From CAYLNK01 sp964384675 (GTDB lineage: Bacteria > Acidobacteriota > Thermoanaerobaculia > UBA5066), in NCBI GenBank assembly GCA_964384675.1, contig CAYLNK010000065.1, forward strand, positions 1 through 23,270: DNA of 23,270 nucleotides, given 5' to 3'. Positions within the stretch are counted from its first letter, which is position 1, and each line of letters starts with the position of its first letter. The notes beneath the pieces are model-generated. The model was not told the origin of the DNA and searched no databases. It saw only the letters and a list, made by a program, of their open reading frames with translations. Positions 7,893 through 16,274 of the stretch are shown here, one piece after another. The position numbers and the translations under genes were made by a program.

Positions 7893-9434
7893 ATGAGGAA
7901 GAACGTATCAGCGGTGATCGGAATGGCGGCTGCGGGCCTCTCGCTGCTCGCGGCCCTGCCCGCGACGGCATCCAGCCATCGGGAGGCGCTGCCGGTCCTG
8001 AACGAGCCGTGCGCCGACAACACCGACACCTACGCGTGGGTGTCCAATGGCACGCACGACAAGCTGTACCTGATCATGAACTTCAACCCGCTTCACGAGC
8101 CGGGCCAGGGCAACCAGGGATTCCGGGCCTGCAACGGCTACCGGTACGAGTTCCACATCGGCAAGGGCACCAGCATCGCTTCCGAGGCGATCTACCGGAT
8201 CGAGTTCAAGAACACCCTCACCCCCGAGGCCGCGCCGACCGCCGCCGATGGCCTGGGCGGCGGCAACGAGCTGCTCTGGCAGCTCACCGGCGGCACCGAG
8301 ACGATGACCGTCACGCGCGTCAAGGCTCCGGGCAACCTGAACCCGCTCATCCTGGGCCAGGACCTCCCGGTCCTCCCGAACAACCACGGCCCGCAGACCG
8401 ACCGGCTGATCTACGGCCTCGGCACGTTCAAGGGCTACGACATGGGCGACCCGACGAGCCGCGACACGGGGCTCTACGACCAGGCGTTCGTCGACACCTT
8501 CATCCACCCGCTCGGCAACGGCGGGCGGGTCATCGCCGGGCAGTTCGACGATCCGTACCAGCTCGACGAGAAGGGGATCTTCGACCTCGTCAACCTCGCC
8601 AAGACCGACCTGGGCGGTCTCGCCGGCGCCCGCAACACGCCGGCCGAGGACGTCTTCACCGGCTTCAACGTCTTCTCCATCGCGCTCGAGATCCCGATCA
8701 GCGACCTCTTCCCGGGCGGCATCCCGCACAACGGGACCCTGATGCCGACGTCCACCGACGCCCTGCTCCGCGTCTGGAGCCGGATCAGCCGCCAGGCGAC
8801 CCAGACCGTCGACCCGTCGAACCTGATCACCGGCGTGCGCGGCTCGGGGAACTACGTGCAGGTCGGGCGGAACGCCCTGCCGCTCTTCAACGCCGGCCTC
8901 GTGGGGACGCAGCGTCACAGCCTCTACCTGCACACCGAGCCCCTCAAGGACGTGAGCCGGTTCGGCGCCGACGTGCTGTTCCCGGTCCTGGTGCGCGACC
9001 TCGAGGCCCTCGGCGTCTACAAGGCCCTCGGCCTCCCGGACGCGACCGTCCAGACGCTCAAGGGACCCCGTCTCGACATCATCAACGCCATCAACCTGGG
9101 CCGGCCGATCCCGGTCGCCGACGGCTCCACGGGCGACGTCATCACCCTGGACGCCTCGATCGACTCCAGCTTCCCGAACGGGCGGCGCCTCGGCGGCGGC
9201 ACGGCGCCCAACCGCCACCAGGTGAACGTCAACACCGTTCTCATCAGCCTGATCGCCGCGGGCGATCCGGCCGCGGGGCTCGCCAAGGGGACCGAGGTCA
9301 ACGACAAGGACTTCAACCCGCAGTTCCCGTTCCTCGCTCCGGCGCACCAGGGCCTCCTCCAGGGCCACGGCGGCATCAACACGCCGACCCAGCCGACGAT
9401 CCCGAGCCCCAGCACGCCGCAGTGCCCGAACTGA
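7893..9434 (+). CDS. exported DUF4331 family protein
   Basis: A 513-residue protein with a typical signal peptide (MRKN, then a hydrophobic run, cleavage near TASS at residue ~27). The mature N-terminus SSHREALPVLNEPCADNTDTYAWVS is close to the DUF4331 signature (SSHREAP...D...DNTD.YAF). Later segments such as FTGFNVFSIALEIPISDLF and LRVWSRISRQ fit the same family. These are periplasmic or secreted proteins of unknown function common in GC-rich and environmental bacteria. GAGGAGA upstream of ATG 7893 is a strong ribosome binding site. Another exported protein gene follows 74 bases later on the same strand, with an intrinsic terminator after it and none between, so the two are probably one transcript. 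No cofactor site or catalytic motif is evident. Confidence 0.87.
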   Translation: MRKNVSAVIGMAAAGLSLLAALPATASSHREALPVLNEPCADNTDTYAWVSNGTHDKLYLIMNFNPLHEPGQGNQGFRACNGYRYEFHIGKGTSIASEAIYRIEFKNTLTPEAAPTAADGLGGGNELLWQLTGGTETMTVTRVKAPGNLNPLILGQDLPVLPNNHGPQTDRLIYGLGTFKGYDMGDPTSRDTGLYDQAFVDTFIHPLGNGGRVIAGQFDDPYQLDEKGIFDLVNLAKTDLGGLAGARNTPAEDVFTGFNVFSIALEIPISDLFPGGIPHNGTLMPTSTDALLRVWSRISRQATQTVDPSNLITGVRGSGNYVQVGRNALPLFNAGLVGTQRHSLYLHTEPLKDVSRFGADVLFPVLVRDLEALGVYKALGLPDATVQTLKGPRLDIINAINLGRPIPVADGSTGDVITLDASIDSSFPNGRRLGGGTAPNRHQVNVNTVLISLIAAGDPAAGLAKGTEVNDKDFNPQFPFLAPAHQGLLQGHGGINTPTQPTIPSPSTPQCPN

Positions 9435-9508
9435 TCGGACGCCGGGGAGAACGACTTCACCCGCTTCGCCACGGACCGTCCGTCCCGGACGGACAGGAGA
9501 TCGACACC

Positions 9509-10288
9509 ATGAAGAGACTGACGATACCCGCCATCCTCGCGCTCACCCTCGGCGTCGCGGCGCCGGCCTTCTCCCAGCTCGAGGAGTCCGCCCGCGAGCC
9601 TCTCACCTTCGCGTCCAGCTTCCTCACCATCCCGACGATGGCCAACACGCCGGGCCAGTTCGGCGCGGTCTTCCAGACGCACGTGTCGATCATGAACCCG
9701 ACGTCCAACCCGTTCCCGGTCCACGTCTCGTATTACGACGCCTCCGGCGTCAAGAAGACCGCCGACATCCCCCTGGCGGCGGGCGAGCTCAAGGTGTACG
9801 AGAACTTCATCCAGTCGGTCTTCAACGTCTCCGGCACGGCCGGGGCCGCCACGTTCGCGACGGACGACACCCCGGGCGGCACTCACAACAACCGGGTCAT
9901 CCTGAGCACCGAGACCTGGACCCTGAACGCGTCGGGCGACCGGTTCGGGACGACGGTCCCCGTCCTCGAGTTCCCCGGCACCGACTCGAGGTCGTTCGCG
10001 GCCGGAGTGACGGTCGACTCCAGCTCGCGCACGAACGTCGGCTGCTTCAACCAGTCCGGCTCCACCAACGAGGTGGCGGTCGCGATATTCGACGGCGCCG
10101 GCAAGCAGGTCGGCACCGCGAACCTCTCGCTCCCCGCCCACGCCTGGGGCCAGACGGGCGTCTCGGCGAACGTGACGAACGGCTACGCCCAGTTCTCCCC
10201 GGCGGACGCCGCGGTCTGCTGGGCGGTCATCGTCAACAACAAGTCCAACGACGCCCGCTTCGTCTCCTCGGTCGAGTACACGCCCTAG
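9509..10288 (+). CDS. small exported protein, family not recognised
   Basis: A 259-residue protein with a clear signal peptide (MKRLTIPAILALTLGVAAPAFS, cleavage near residue 22). The mature part looks all-beta: short alternating strands such as FGAVFQTHVSIMNPTSNPF and PVHVSYYDASGVKK, and a C-terminal WAVIVNNKSNDARFVSSVEYTP. The wording (a trial of an outcome against linear text such as QTHVSIMNP, VPVLEFPG) recalls secreted beta-sandwich proteins common in Acidobacteriota, but I cannot name a family. Two cysteines (in VGCFNQSG and AVCWAV) could form a disulfide. AGGAGA eight bases before ATG 9509 is a good ribosome binding site. It is the last gene before a strong terminator and probably shares the DUF4331 transcript, so the two may work together at the cell surface. 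Confidence 0.8.
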   Translation: MKRLTIPAILALTLGVAAPAFSQLEESAREPLTFASSFLTIPTMANTPGQFGAVFQTHVSIMNPTSNPFPVHVSYYDASGVKKTADIPLAAGELKVYENFIQSVFNVSGTAGAATFATDDTPGGTHNNRVILSTETWTLNASGDRFGTTVPVLEFPGTDSRSFAAGVTVDSSSRTNVGCFNQSGSTNEVAVAIFDGAGKQVGTANLSLPAHAWGQTGVSANVTNGYAQFSPADAAVCWAVIVNNKSNDARFVSSVEYTP

Positions 10289-10314
10289 AGCGCCCGGCTC
10301 GACCCCGCTGCCCG

Positions 10315-10351
10315 GAGGGCCGCCGCCGCGAGGCGGCGGCCCTCGTCTTTT
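10315..10351 (+). terminator. strong intrinsic terminator
   Basis: A perfect 13-bp stem (GAGGGCCGCCGCC with GGCGGCGGCCCTC) around a GCGA tetraloop, followed by GTCTTTT. It lies 26 bases after the exported protein stop codon and closes the DUF4331 operon. Confidence 0.92.
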
Positions 10352-10360
10352 CGGTCCTGC

Positions 10361-10366
10361 TACAGT
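10361..10366 (+). promoter_or_regulatory. candidate -10 box TACAGT of the sulfotransferase-like gene
   Basis: TACAGT directly after the terminator, six bases (CCGGGC) before GTG 10373. This suggests leaderless transcription; no Shine-Dalgarno is present. No clear -35 element is visible. Confidence 0.5.
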
Positions 10367-10372
10367 CCGGGC

Positions 10373-11299
10373 GTGAGGACCCGGGACCCTCGCCGATCGC
10401 CGTCGCGGCGGGTCTTCCGGATGGTCCGCCACTGGCTGCGCCTTCGTGTCGATGAGCTCCGGTCGATGCCCGAGCTCGTCGGGAGACTCGACCGCGCCGC
10501 CGATCGCCGCGCCGACCCGGCGGGGGCCCTGGCGCTCTTCCACGTGCACCGGTGCGGGAGCCAGGTGCTGGGAAGGATGCTGGGTGAGCATCCGGCCCTC
10601 GACTGGTTCGGCGAGGTGCACAACGTGAACGGAGGGGCCCTGCGCCCCTGGTGGCCGGTGGCTGGCCTGGACAAGGGCACCTCGGTGCCGGAGATGCTCC
10701 CCGTCATCCGCGACCTCGCCGGATCGAGGCGGGCCGTGATCTCGGTGCCGTCCTCGCTCGCCGCGATCGAGGCCGTGCCCCCCGCCGAGATGATCCGGCG
10801 CCTGATCGGGGCCGGGCTCACGCACGCCGTGGTCCTCGAACGGCGGAACCTGCTCGCGGTGCTCGTCTCGATGTCCCGCGCCCGCCACGAGGGGGTGTGG
10901 CATCACCTGGAGACGGATCGCGAGCCGCCGCTCGGAAAGGTCGAGCTTCCCCTCCGGTCCCCCCACGGAGGCTTCCCTGGCCTGGACGTCCGAGAGTCGC
11001 TGCACGCCATGAGGGCCTGGTACGCCGAGGTCCGCGCGGCGCTCGCGCCGGTGGCGACGCTGAACCTCGTCTACGAGGAGGATCTCGAGGCCGACCCGGC
11101 GCGCGGCCTCTCGCGCGTGCTCGCGTTCCTCGACCTTCCCGACCTGCCGATCCGCCCCGCCTTCCGGAAGTCCGCGGCCGTCCCGTTGTGCGAGCAGATC
11201 GAGAACCTCGACCCGGTCCGGGAGCGGCTCACGGGGACTCCGGACGAGTGGATGCTCGAGGAGAAACAGGACCGCGTTCCCCGACCCGAAACCTCCTGA
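10373..11299 (+). CDS. sulfotransferase family protein
   Basis: A 308-residue protein with the layout of PAPS-dependent sulfotransferases. LFHVHRCGSQVLGRMLGEHP (residues ~55-74) occupies the place of the 5'-phosphosulfate-binding loop and is followed by the usual aromatic and acidic residues (WFGEVHN). VVLERRNLLAVLVSMSRARH resembles the 3'-phosphate-binding segment. LNLVYEEDLEADPARGL and LAFLDLP match the common YEDL...P...L..FLGLP segment near the C-terminus. The acceptor is unknown. GTG 10373 is preferred because of the TACAGT box six bases upstream; ATG 10421 is an alternative that would remove 16 basic residues. The gene is separated from the left operon by a terminator and converges on the DUF4198 gene with a seven-base gap. 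The assignment rests on motif shape, as the nucleotide loop is divergent. Confidence 0.72.
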   Translation: MRTRDPRRSPSRRVFRMVRHWLRLRVDELRSMPELVGRLDRAADRRADPAGALALFHVHRCGSQVLGRMLGEHPALDWFGEVHNVNGGALRPWWPVAGLDKGTSVPEMLPVIRDLAGSRRAVISVPSSLAAIEAVPPAEMIRRLIGAGLTHAVVLERRNLLAVLVSMSRARHEGVWHHLETDREPPLGKVELPLRSPHGGFPGLDVRESLHAMRAWYAEVRAALAPVATLNLVYEEDLEADPARGLSRVLAFLDLPDLPIRPAFRKSAAVPLCEQIENLDPVRERLTGTPDEWMLEEKQDRVPRPETS

Positions 11300-11306
11300 G
11301 GGTCGA

Positions 11307-12128
11307 TCACTCCTTCGACGGCCCCGGAAGGTCGAACGTCAGCGAGGCCCACCAGCTCTCCCAGTCGACGCCGACGTCCGGCGGCGCGGTCTCCATGTGG
11401 ACCGCCTTCACGAGCCAGAACCCGGAGTGCCCGATGGGAAGCGTCACCCGTCCGGCCGCGTCGGTCCGTGCCCGGACGGCCTTCTCCGGATCGTCCTTGC
11501 TCATCGCCACCACGAGAACGCCGGCGAGCGGCCGGCCCCGGAACAGCACGGTCAGAGGAAGGTCGCCGCCGGAGAGGAGCGCGTACGGACTGCGGCGCGG
11601 CACGAGCTCCAGCGTGAAGCCGAGGGGCGTGTCGAGTCCGTCCGCGCCGCCGGACCCCTTCCGGCCTTGGACCTCGAGCAGCGATTTCGCGCAGCGATAG
11701 AAGCGCTCCCGCCCCGGCCGCGCCGAGGTCCCCGTCCGCTCGCGCTCGCGCACGATCCGCTCGAGCCCCTCCTCGACCAGATAGCCCTCGAAGGTGCGGC
11801 AGTCGATCTGCATCGGGAACGCCAGGCTCTGGTACCCGATCCAGTGAAGGCCTGGTCCGCCCACGTGGACGAACCCGGCCGGGTCCTGCCCCGGCTCGCC
11901 GTCGATGGCGACCTCGCCCCCACGGCTCCGGAGCAGGAACCGGTCCTGGAGCTGCGGGATCATCGGGAGCGCCTCCCCCTGGACGTTCGGGCCGACCCGG
12001 AGGGCCGCCGACACCTCCTCGCCCGCGATCGGGCGGAAGGTGGACGGCTCGATCCAGAGGTCATGGGCGTTTCCGGCGCGGGCGCCGACGAGCGTGCAGG
12101 CGGCGAGGGCGAGGACGGAGGGTCTCAT
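11307..12128 (-). CDS. exported DUF4198 family protein
   Basis: A 273-residue protein starting with a signal peptide (MRPSVLALAACTLVGARAGNA, cleavage just before HDLWIEP). The mature N-terminus HDLWIEPSTFRPIAGEEVSAALRVG is the hallmark of DUF4198, a periplasmic beta-sandwich family often linked to nickel or cobalt uptake (NikM/NikK-like) or found alone. The N-terminal histidine after signal cleavage could bind metal, as in related proteins. The C-terminal part (LPLTVLFRGRPLAGVLVVAM, DAAGRVTLPIGHSGFWLVKA) is a typical carboxypeptidase-regulatory-like beta fold. GGGGAGG just before ATG 12128 serves as ribosome binding site; a TAGGAC lies immediately upstream of it. The helicase gene ends 43 bases upstream on the same strand, so it may be transcribed from that operon or from its own promoter. 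No metal transporter gene is adjacent. Confidence 0.85.
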   Translation of the reverse strand: MRPSVLALAACTLVGARAGNAHDLWIEPSTFRPIAGEEVSAALRVGPNVQGEALPMIPQLQDRFLLRSRGGEVAIDGEPGQDPAGFVHVGGPGLHWIGYQSLAFPMQIDCRTFEGYLVEEGLERIVRERERTGTSARPGRERFYRCAKSLLEVQGRKGSGGADGLDTPLGFTLELVPRRSPYALLSGGDLPLTVLFRGRPLAGVLVVAMSKDDPEKAVRARTDAAGRVTLPIGHSGFWLVKAVHMETAPPDVGVDWESWWASLTFDLPGPSKE

Positions 12129-12171
12129 CCTCCCCGTCCTACGATCCTGCCCAGCGGCACGGATCAGCTCC

Positions 12172-14766
12172 TCACGCCCCGATCCGCTGGACCCTCACGA
12201 TCGGGCCGTCCGGCGCGCTCCCGTCCCGGAGGTCGATCGTCGCGAAGATCGCCCAGACGTGGTCCCCGCGCGGATCGACGAGGGTCTGCGTCACCTCCCA
12301 CTGTCGCGGGCCGGCGGGCCGGAGGTTCGTCAGGTGGTGGAGCCGCGCCTCGGCCCCGGCCATCAGCTCCTCGTACTCCGCGAAATACGGACCCAGCGCC
12401 TCCTCGAAGCGCGCGGCGTCCCAGGGGCTCCCGGCGTCGGGATACACCCGCTCGGCGGCCTCCTCCCAGTCCTTCCGAGCGAGCGCCCGGACCAGGAGCT
12501 GCAGCTCCGCGCGCACCCGGGCCGCGAAGACCTTCGGGTTCGCGAGGAGCTCGGTGAGCCACGCGGACTCGCGCTTCTTCTCGGGCTGGATCCGCTCCAC
12601 CAGGAGCTGCTCCGGGTGGCGCAGGCTTTCCCACTCCTCGAGGAGGCTCGCGTCGGTCTCCCCGACGAGCGAGCGGAAGTAGCCGAGCACGTCCCACAGC
12701 TCCTCGGTCTTGGCCGCCTCCGGGATCGACTGGTCGAGCGCCTTGTAGAGCTGCGACAGGTAGCGCAGGAGGACGCCTTCGCTTCGCTCGAGGCCGTAGC
12801 TCCTCACGTAGTCCGGGAAGTCGGCGAACGTCTCGAACATCTCCCGGCCGATCGACTTCGGCCGCACGTCGGAGCCGGCGGCCCACGGGTGCGCCGTCCG
12901 GAACTCGTTGAAGACGCCGTACAGGAAGTCGGCCAGGGGCTTCGGGTGAGTGACCTCCTCGAGACGCGCCATCCGCTCCTCGTACTCGACGCCGTCCGCC
13001 TTCAGCTCGGCGATCAGCTTCCCCTTCGCCCGGTCGACCTGCTTGCGCAGGATGATGTCCGGGTCCTCCAGGATCGCCTCCACGACCGTGACCGCGTCGA
13101 CGGCGTACGTCGGCGACAGCGGATCGAGCCGCTGGAGCGCGGTCAGGACGAAGAGCGACAGCGCCTGGTGGAGCGAGAAGTCCCACTGGAGGTCCTCGGC
13201 CACGACCACCCGACGGAAGATCGCTCCCCCGCCCCGCTCCTCGCGCACGACCCCGATGATCCCGGCCTGGAAGAGCGATCGGACGAGCGCCGCCGCGTAC
13301 TTGACGAGGCGCGTCTTGACGCCGTCCTCCTCGTGGCACCGCGCGATCAGCTCGCGGAGGGCCGCGAAGTTGGCCGGGGCCCCGCGTCCCTCGCGGGCCA
13401 GGGCCGCGTCCCGCTGCACCAGGTCGAGCACCATGCCGTGCGTCAGGCGGAAGCGGGACTTGAGCGTCTCGGGGGGCCTCGAGATCAGCTTCTGGAACGC
13501 CTCCACCGTCCACGACACCTCGCCCTTGGCGGGCCCCTTGAACGTGCGGGTGCTCTTCTTCCCCGAGGCGTCGGACTTCTTCTCGGCCTGCCGCTTCTCG
13601 ATGATGTGCTCGGGCGCCTGCGCCACGACGCTCCCCTGGTCGTCGAAGCCGCGCCGCCCCGCCCGCCCGGCGATCTGCTTGAAGTCCCTCACCGAGAGGA
13701 GCCCCACCTTCGTCCCGTCGAACTTGGCGAGCTTCGTGAAGAGGACCGTCCGGATCGGGATGTTGACTCCGACGCCCAGCGTGTCCGTCCCGCAGACGAC
13801 GTGCAGGAGCCCCTTCTGGGCCAGCTGCTCGACGAGCAGCCGGTACTTCGGGAGGAGCCCGGCATGGTGCACGCCGATGCCGAACGAGAGGAACCGGCGG
13901 AACTCCTTGCCGTACGGCGTCGCCAGCCGCTTCCCCGCGACGATCCTCCGGATCTCGTCCCGCTCCTCCTTGCTGCCGATCTTCACGCTCGTCAAGGACT
14001 GGGCGAGCTCGGCGCATTCCCGCTGCGTGAAGTTCACCACGTAGATCGGGCTCTTCTTCTGGTACAGGAGGTCCTCGATCGTCTCGTGGAGCGGCATCTC
14101 CCGGTACTCGTAGTCGAGCGGCACCGGCCGCACCTCGGAGGTCACGTGCGCGACGTCGCGCCCCGTCTGCGCCTTCAGGCGCTCGGCGATCGCGCTCGTG
14201 TCGCCGAGCGTCGCCGACATCAGGAGGAACTGCGTCGAGGGCAGGACCAGGAGCGGCACCTGCCACGCCACCCCGCGCTCCTTGTCGGCGTAGTAGTGGA
14301 ACTCGTCCATGACGACGTACGGCGCGGCGAGGTCCTCCCCGAGCCGGAGCGCCATGTTGGAGAGGACCTCGGCCGTGCAGCAGAGGACGCTCGCCTCCTT
14401 GTTGATGCTGGCGTCGCCGGTCAGCATCCCGACCCGGTCGGGCCCGAGCTCCCCGCAGAGCGAGAAGAACTTCTCGCTGGCGAGGGCCTTGATGGGGCTG
14501 GTGTAGTACGAGACCCGCCCCTCGCAGACCGCCTTGAAGTGGAGCCCGAGCGCGACCAGCGACTTGCCGGAGCCGGTGGGCGTCCCCAGGATCACGTGCT
14601 TCCCCGCCATGAGCTCGAGGAGCGCCTCCTCCTGGGCCGGGTAGAGGACGAGACCGCTCTCGGCCACCCAGTCGAGGAAGAGCCCGAGGATCTCGTCGGC
14701 GTCGGTCGTCCCGGCGGGCGGGACCCGGTCCGAGAGCGGCGTGACCGCCGGCTTCTCAGCGCTCAA
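12172..14766 (-). CDS. Ski2-like DEAD/DEAH-box helicase with DUF3516 C-terminal region
   Basis: An 864-residue superfamily 2 helicase, probably acting on RNA. Motifs in order: GTPTGSGKS (Walker A, residues 61-69), TSPIKALASEKF (Ia), DEFH (154-157, motif II), SAT (184-186), GTDTLGVGVNIP (326-337) and QIAGRAGRRG (364-373, motif VI). The Q-motif region is LYPAQEEALLEL. A long helical C-terminal part (about 400-864) fits the DUF3516 domain found with this helicase type in actinobacteria and other phyla. A lysine-rich insert follows motif VI. The start is TTG 14766, inside the last codons of the upstream GuaB-family gene: the 11-base overlap TTGAGCGCTGA joins the two frames, so translation is probably coupled. 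There is no strong separate ribosome binding site. The substrate is unknown; family knowledge suggests RNA turnover or ribosome-related work. Confidence 0.88.
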   Translation of the reverse strand: MSAEKPAVTPLSDRVPPAGTTDADEILGLFLDWVAESGLVLYPAQEEALLELMAGKHVILGTPTGSGKSLVALGLHFKAVCEGRVSYYTSPIKALASEKFFSLCGELGPDRVGMLTGDASINKEASVLCCTAEVLSNMALRLGEDLAAPYVVMDEFHYYADKERGVAWQVPLLVLPSTQFLLMSATLGDTSAIAERLKAQTGRDVAHVTSEVRPVPLDYEYREMPLHETIEDLLYQKKSPIYVVNFTQRECAELAQSLTSVKIGSKEERDEIRRIVAGKRLATPYGKEFRRFLSFGIGVHHAGLLPKYRLLVEQLAQKGLLHVVCGTDTLGVGVNIPIRTVLFTKLAKFDGTKVGLLSVRDFKQIAGRAGRRGFDDQGSVVAQAPEHIIEKRQAEKKSDASGKKSTRTFKGPAKGEVSWTVEAFQKLISRPPETLKSRFRLTHGMVLDLVQRDAALAREGRGAPANFAALRELIARCHEEDGVKTRLVKYAAALVRSLFQAGIIGVVREERGGGAIFRRVVVAEDLQWDFSLHQALSLFVLTALQRLDPLSPTYAVDAVTVVEAILEDPDIILRKQVDRAKGKLIAELKADGVEYEERMARLEEVTHPKPLADFLYGVFNEFRTAHPWAAGSDVRPKSIGREMFETFADFPDYVRSYGLERSEGVLLRYLSQLYKALDQSIPEAAKTEELWDVLGYFRSLVGETDASLLEEWESLRHPEQLLVERIQPEKKRESAWLTELLANPKVFAARVRAELQLLVRALARKDWEEAAERVYPDAGSPWDAARFEEALGPYFAEYEELMAGAEARLHHLTNLRPAGPRQWEVTQTLVDPRGDHVWAIFATIDLRDGSAPDGPIVRVQRIGA

Positions 14767-16219
14767 AGGACTCGTGGCGCGACGCGGCGGAGAGCGGGAT
14801 CAGGAAGCGCTCGGGGGCGGAGGCGATCTTGGCGTGCGCCGCCGCCAGCGAGCGCTCGCCCGCGTAGCTCACCGCCGACTTCAGGTGCCCCGCGACGCGC
14901 GACAGGACGTCGACCACGCTGCCGACGTACGGGATCCGCACCGACTGCCCCTCGGCCGGCGTGGAGAGCGCCTCGGCGACGCCGTCGGCGGACGCCGTGC
15001 CGTCCAGCACCGCTTCCGGCGACGTCATCCCGCGGTAGATCTTCACCTTCTGCTGCGTCGCCGGGTCGTCCACGACGATGCCGGGCGACTCGTCGGTGCC
15101 GGAGAGGAGCGAGCCGAGCATCACCGTCGAGGCCCCGCACGCCAGCGCCAGGAAGACGTCCTTGTCGTGCCGGATCCCGCCGTCGGCCATGATCGGCACC
15201 TTCCCCTCCGTCGCCAGGAACGCCTCGCGGATCGCCTGCAGCTGAGGGACGCCGGCGCCGGTCTCGAGCCGCGTGCGGCAGCCTCGGCCCGGGCCGACGC
15301 CGACCTTCACGGCGGCGGCGCCGAGGTCGGCCAGGTAGCGGGCGCCCTCTCCGGTCGCCACGTTCCCGGCGACCAGCGGCACGCCGGGGAAGCGGCTCCG
15401 GAACGCCGGGATCGCCCGGCCCACGATGTCCGCGTGCGCGTGGGCCACGTCCATCAGGACGACGTCCACGTCGGCGGCGACCAGGGCCTCGGCCCGCGGG
15501 AGGAAGTCGCCGGTGGCGCCGATGGCCGCCCCGACGCGCAGGCGCCCGCGGGCGTCCTTGACCGAGAACGGCTTGTTCTTGAAGAGGCGCAGGTCGCGCA
15601 TCGTCACGAGCCCGCGGATGTGACCCCGCTCGTCGACGAGCGGGAGCTTCTCCACCCGGTGCTCCCACATCGTCTTCTCCGCCTCCTCGAGGCCGACGGA
15701 CGGCGGTCGGGTCACCAGGCGCGCGACCGGCGTCATCAGCTCCTCGACCAGGCGCTCGCCGCTCCCCTCCCCCATCGGCAGGTCGCGCTGGGAGAGGAGC
15801 CCGGCCAGGAGCCCCGAGCCGGGCGTCTCCTCGATCAGGATGCCGCTCGCGCGGCTCCGCTCGATGAGGCGCCTGACGTCGGCGATCGTGGCGAGGCGCG
15901 GCAGGACGAGCGGCTTCTCGATGACGTAGGAGTGGCGCGTCTTGACGTAGCGGACCCGCGCCGCCTGCACGTCGATCGGGCAGCTCCTGTGGAGGAAGCC
16001 GAACGCGCCCTCGAGCGCCAGGGTCTTGGCCATCTCCTCGCCGACGACGGTGTCCATGTTGGCGCCCACGATCGGGAGGCCGACCCCGAGCCCCGCGACG
16101 AGCGGCATCGTCAGGTCGACGGCGCGCCGCGTCGCGATGGGGCTGTGCTGCGGCCGGAACAGGAAGTCGTCGAACGTCTTCCCGAGGAAGAGAGGCTCCA
16201 TCTCGCGCATCGGCGCCAT
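14756..16219 (-). CDS. GuaB-family purine nucleotide oxidoreductase with CBS pair; GMP reductase-like
   Basis: A 487-residue IMP dehydrogenase/GMP reductase barrel with an inserted pair of CBS domains (residues ~95-215). KVGVGPGRGCRTR carries the catalytic Cys314; GVPQLQAI, ADGGIRHDKDV and GSLLSGTDESPG follow as in the superfamily. True IMP dehydrogenases have an Arg-Tyr pair (RYFQ) in the flap after YRGMGS. Here YRGMTSPEAV (Met398) is followed by DGVAEALSTPAEGQSVRIPY, which lacks the pair and resembles the GVAEYRA-EGKTV segment of GMP reductase. Actinobacterial GuaB1, which also has CBS domains, is known to be a GMP reductase, so deamination of GMP to IMP with NADPH is the better guess. ATG 16219 was chosen; ATGs at 16210 and 16201 are also possible. 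Its stop overlaps the helicase start, and its promoter region is shared with the divergent histidine kinase. Confidence 0.82.
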   Translation of the reverse strand: MAPMREMEPLFLGKTFDDFLFRPQHSPIATRRAVDLTMPLVAGLGVGLPIVGANMDTVVGEEMAKTLALEGAFGFLHRSCPIDVQAARVRYVKTRHSYVIEKPLVLPRLATIADVRRLIERSRASGILIEETPGSGLLAGLLSQRDLPMGEGSGERLVEELMTPVARLVTRPPSVGLEEAEKTMWEHRVEKLPLVDERGHIRGLVTMRDLRLFKNKPFSVKDARGRLRVGAAIGATGDFLPRAEALVAADVDVVLMDVAHAHADIVGRAIPAFRSRFPGVPLVAGNVATGEGARYLADLGAAAVKVGVGPGRGCRTRLETGAGVPQLQAIREAFLATEGKVPIMADGGIRHDKDVFLALACGASTVMLGSLLSGTDESPGIVVDDPATQQKVKIYRGMTSPEAVLDGTASADGVAEALSTPAEGQSVRIPYVGSVVDVLSRVAGHLKSAVSYAGERSLAAAHAKIASAPERFLIPLSAASRHESFER

Positions 16220-16262
16220 TGTTCCACGAGCCCGGCGCCGCCCGCCGCCCGCGCGGCCGACG

Positions 16263-16268
16263 TAAAGT
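16263..16268 (+). promoter_or_regulatory. candidate -10 box TAAAGT of the hybrid histidine kinase gene
   Basis: TAAAGT is followed by six bases (AGGCGG) and GTG 16275. On the opposite strand the overlapping TACTTT (16269-16264) could be a -10 for the divergent GuaB-family gene, about 44 bases from its start. The 55-base gap leaves little room for other elements. Confidence 0.5.
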
Positions 16269-16274
16269 AGGCGG

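Noticed and set aside
11905..15192. Long plus-strand open frame opposite the helicase
   Set aside because: Composition is Arg/Leu/Glu/Val-rich shadow; the opposite strand has complete helicase motifs.
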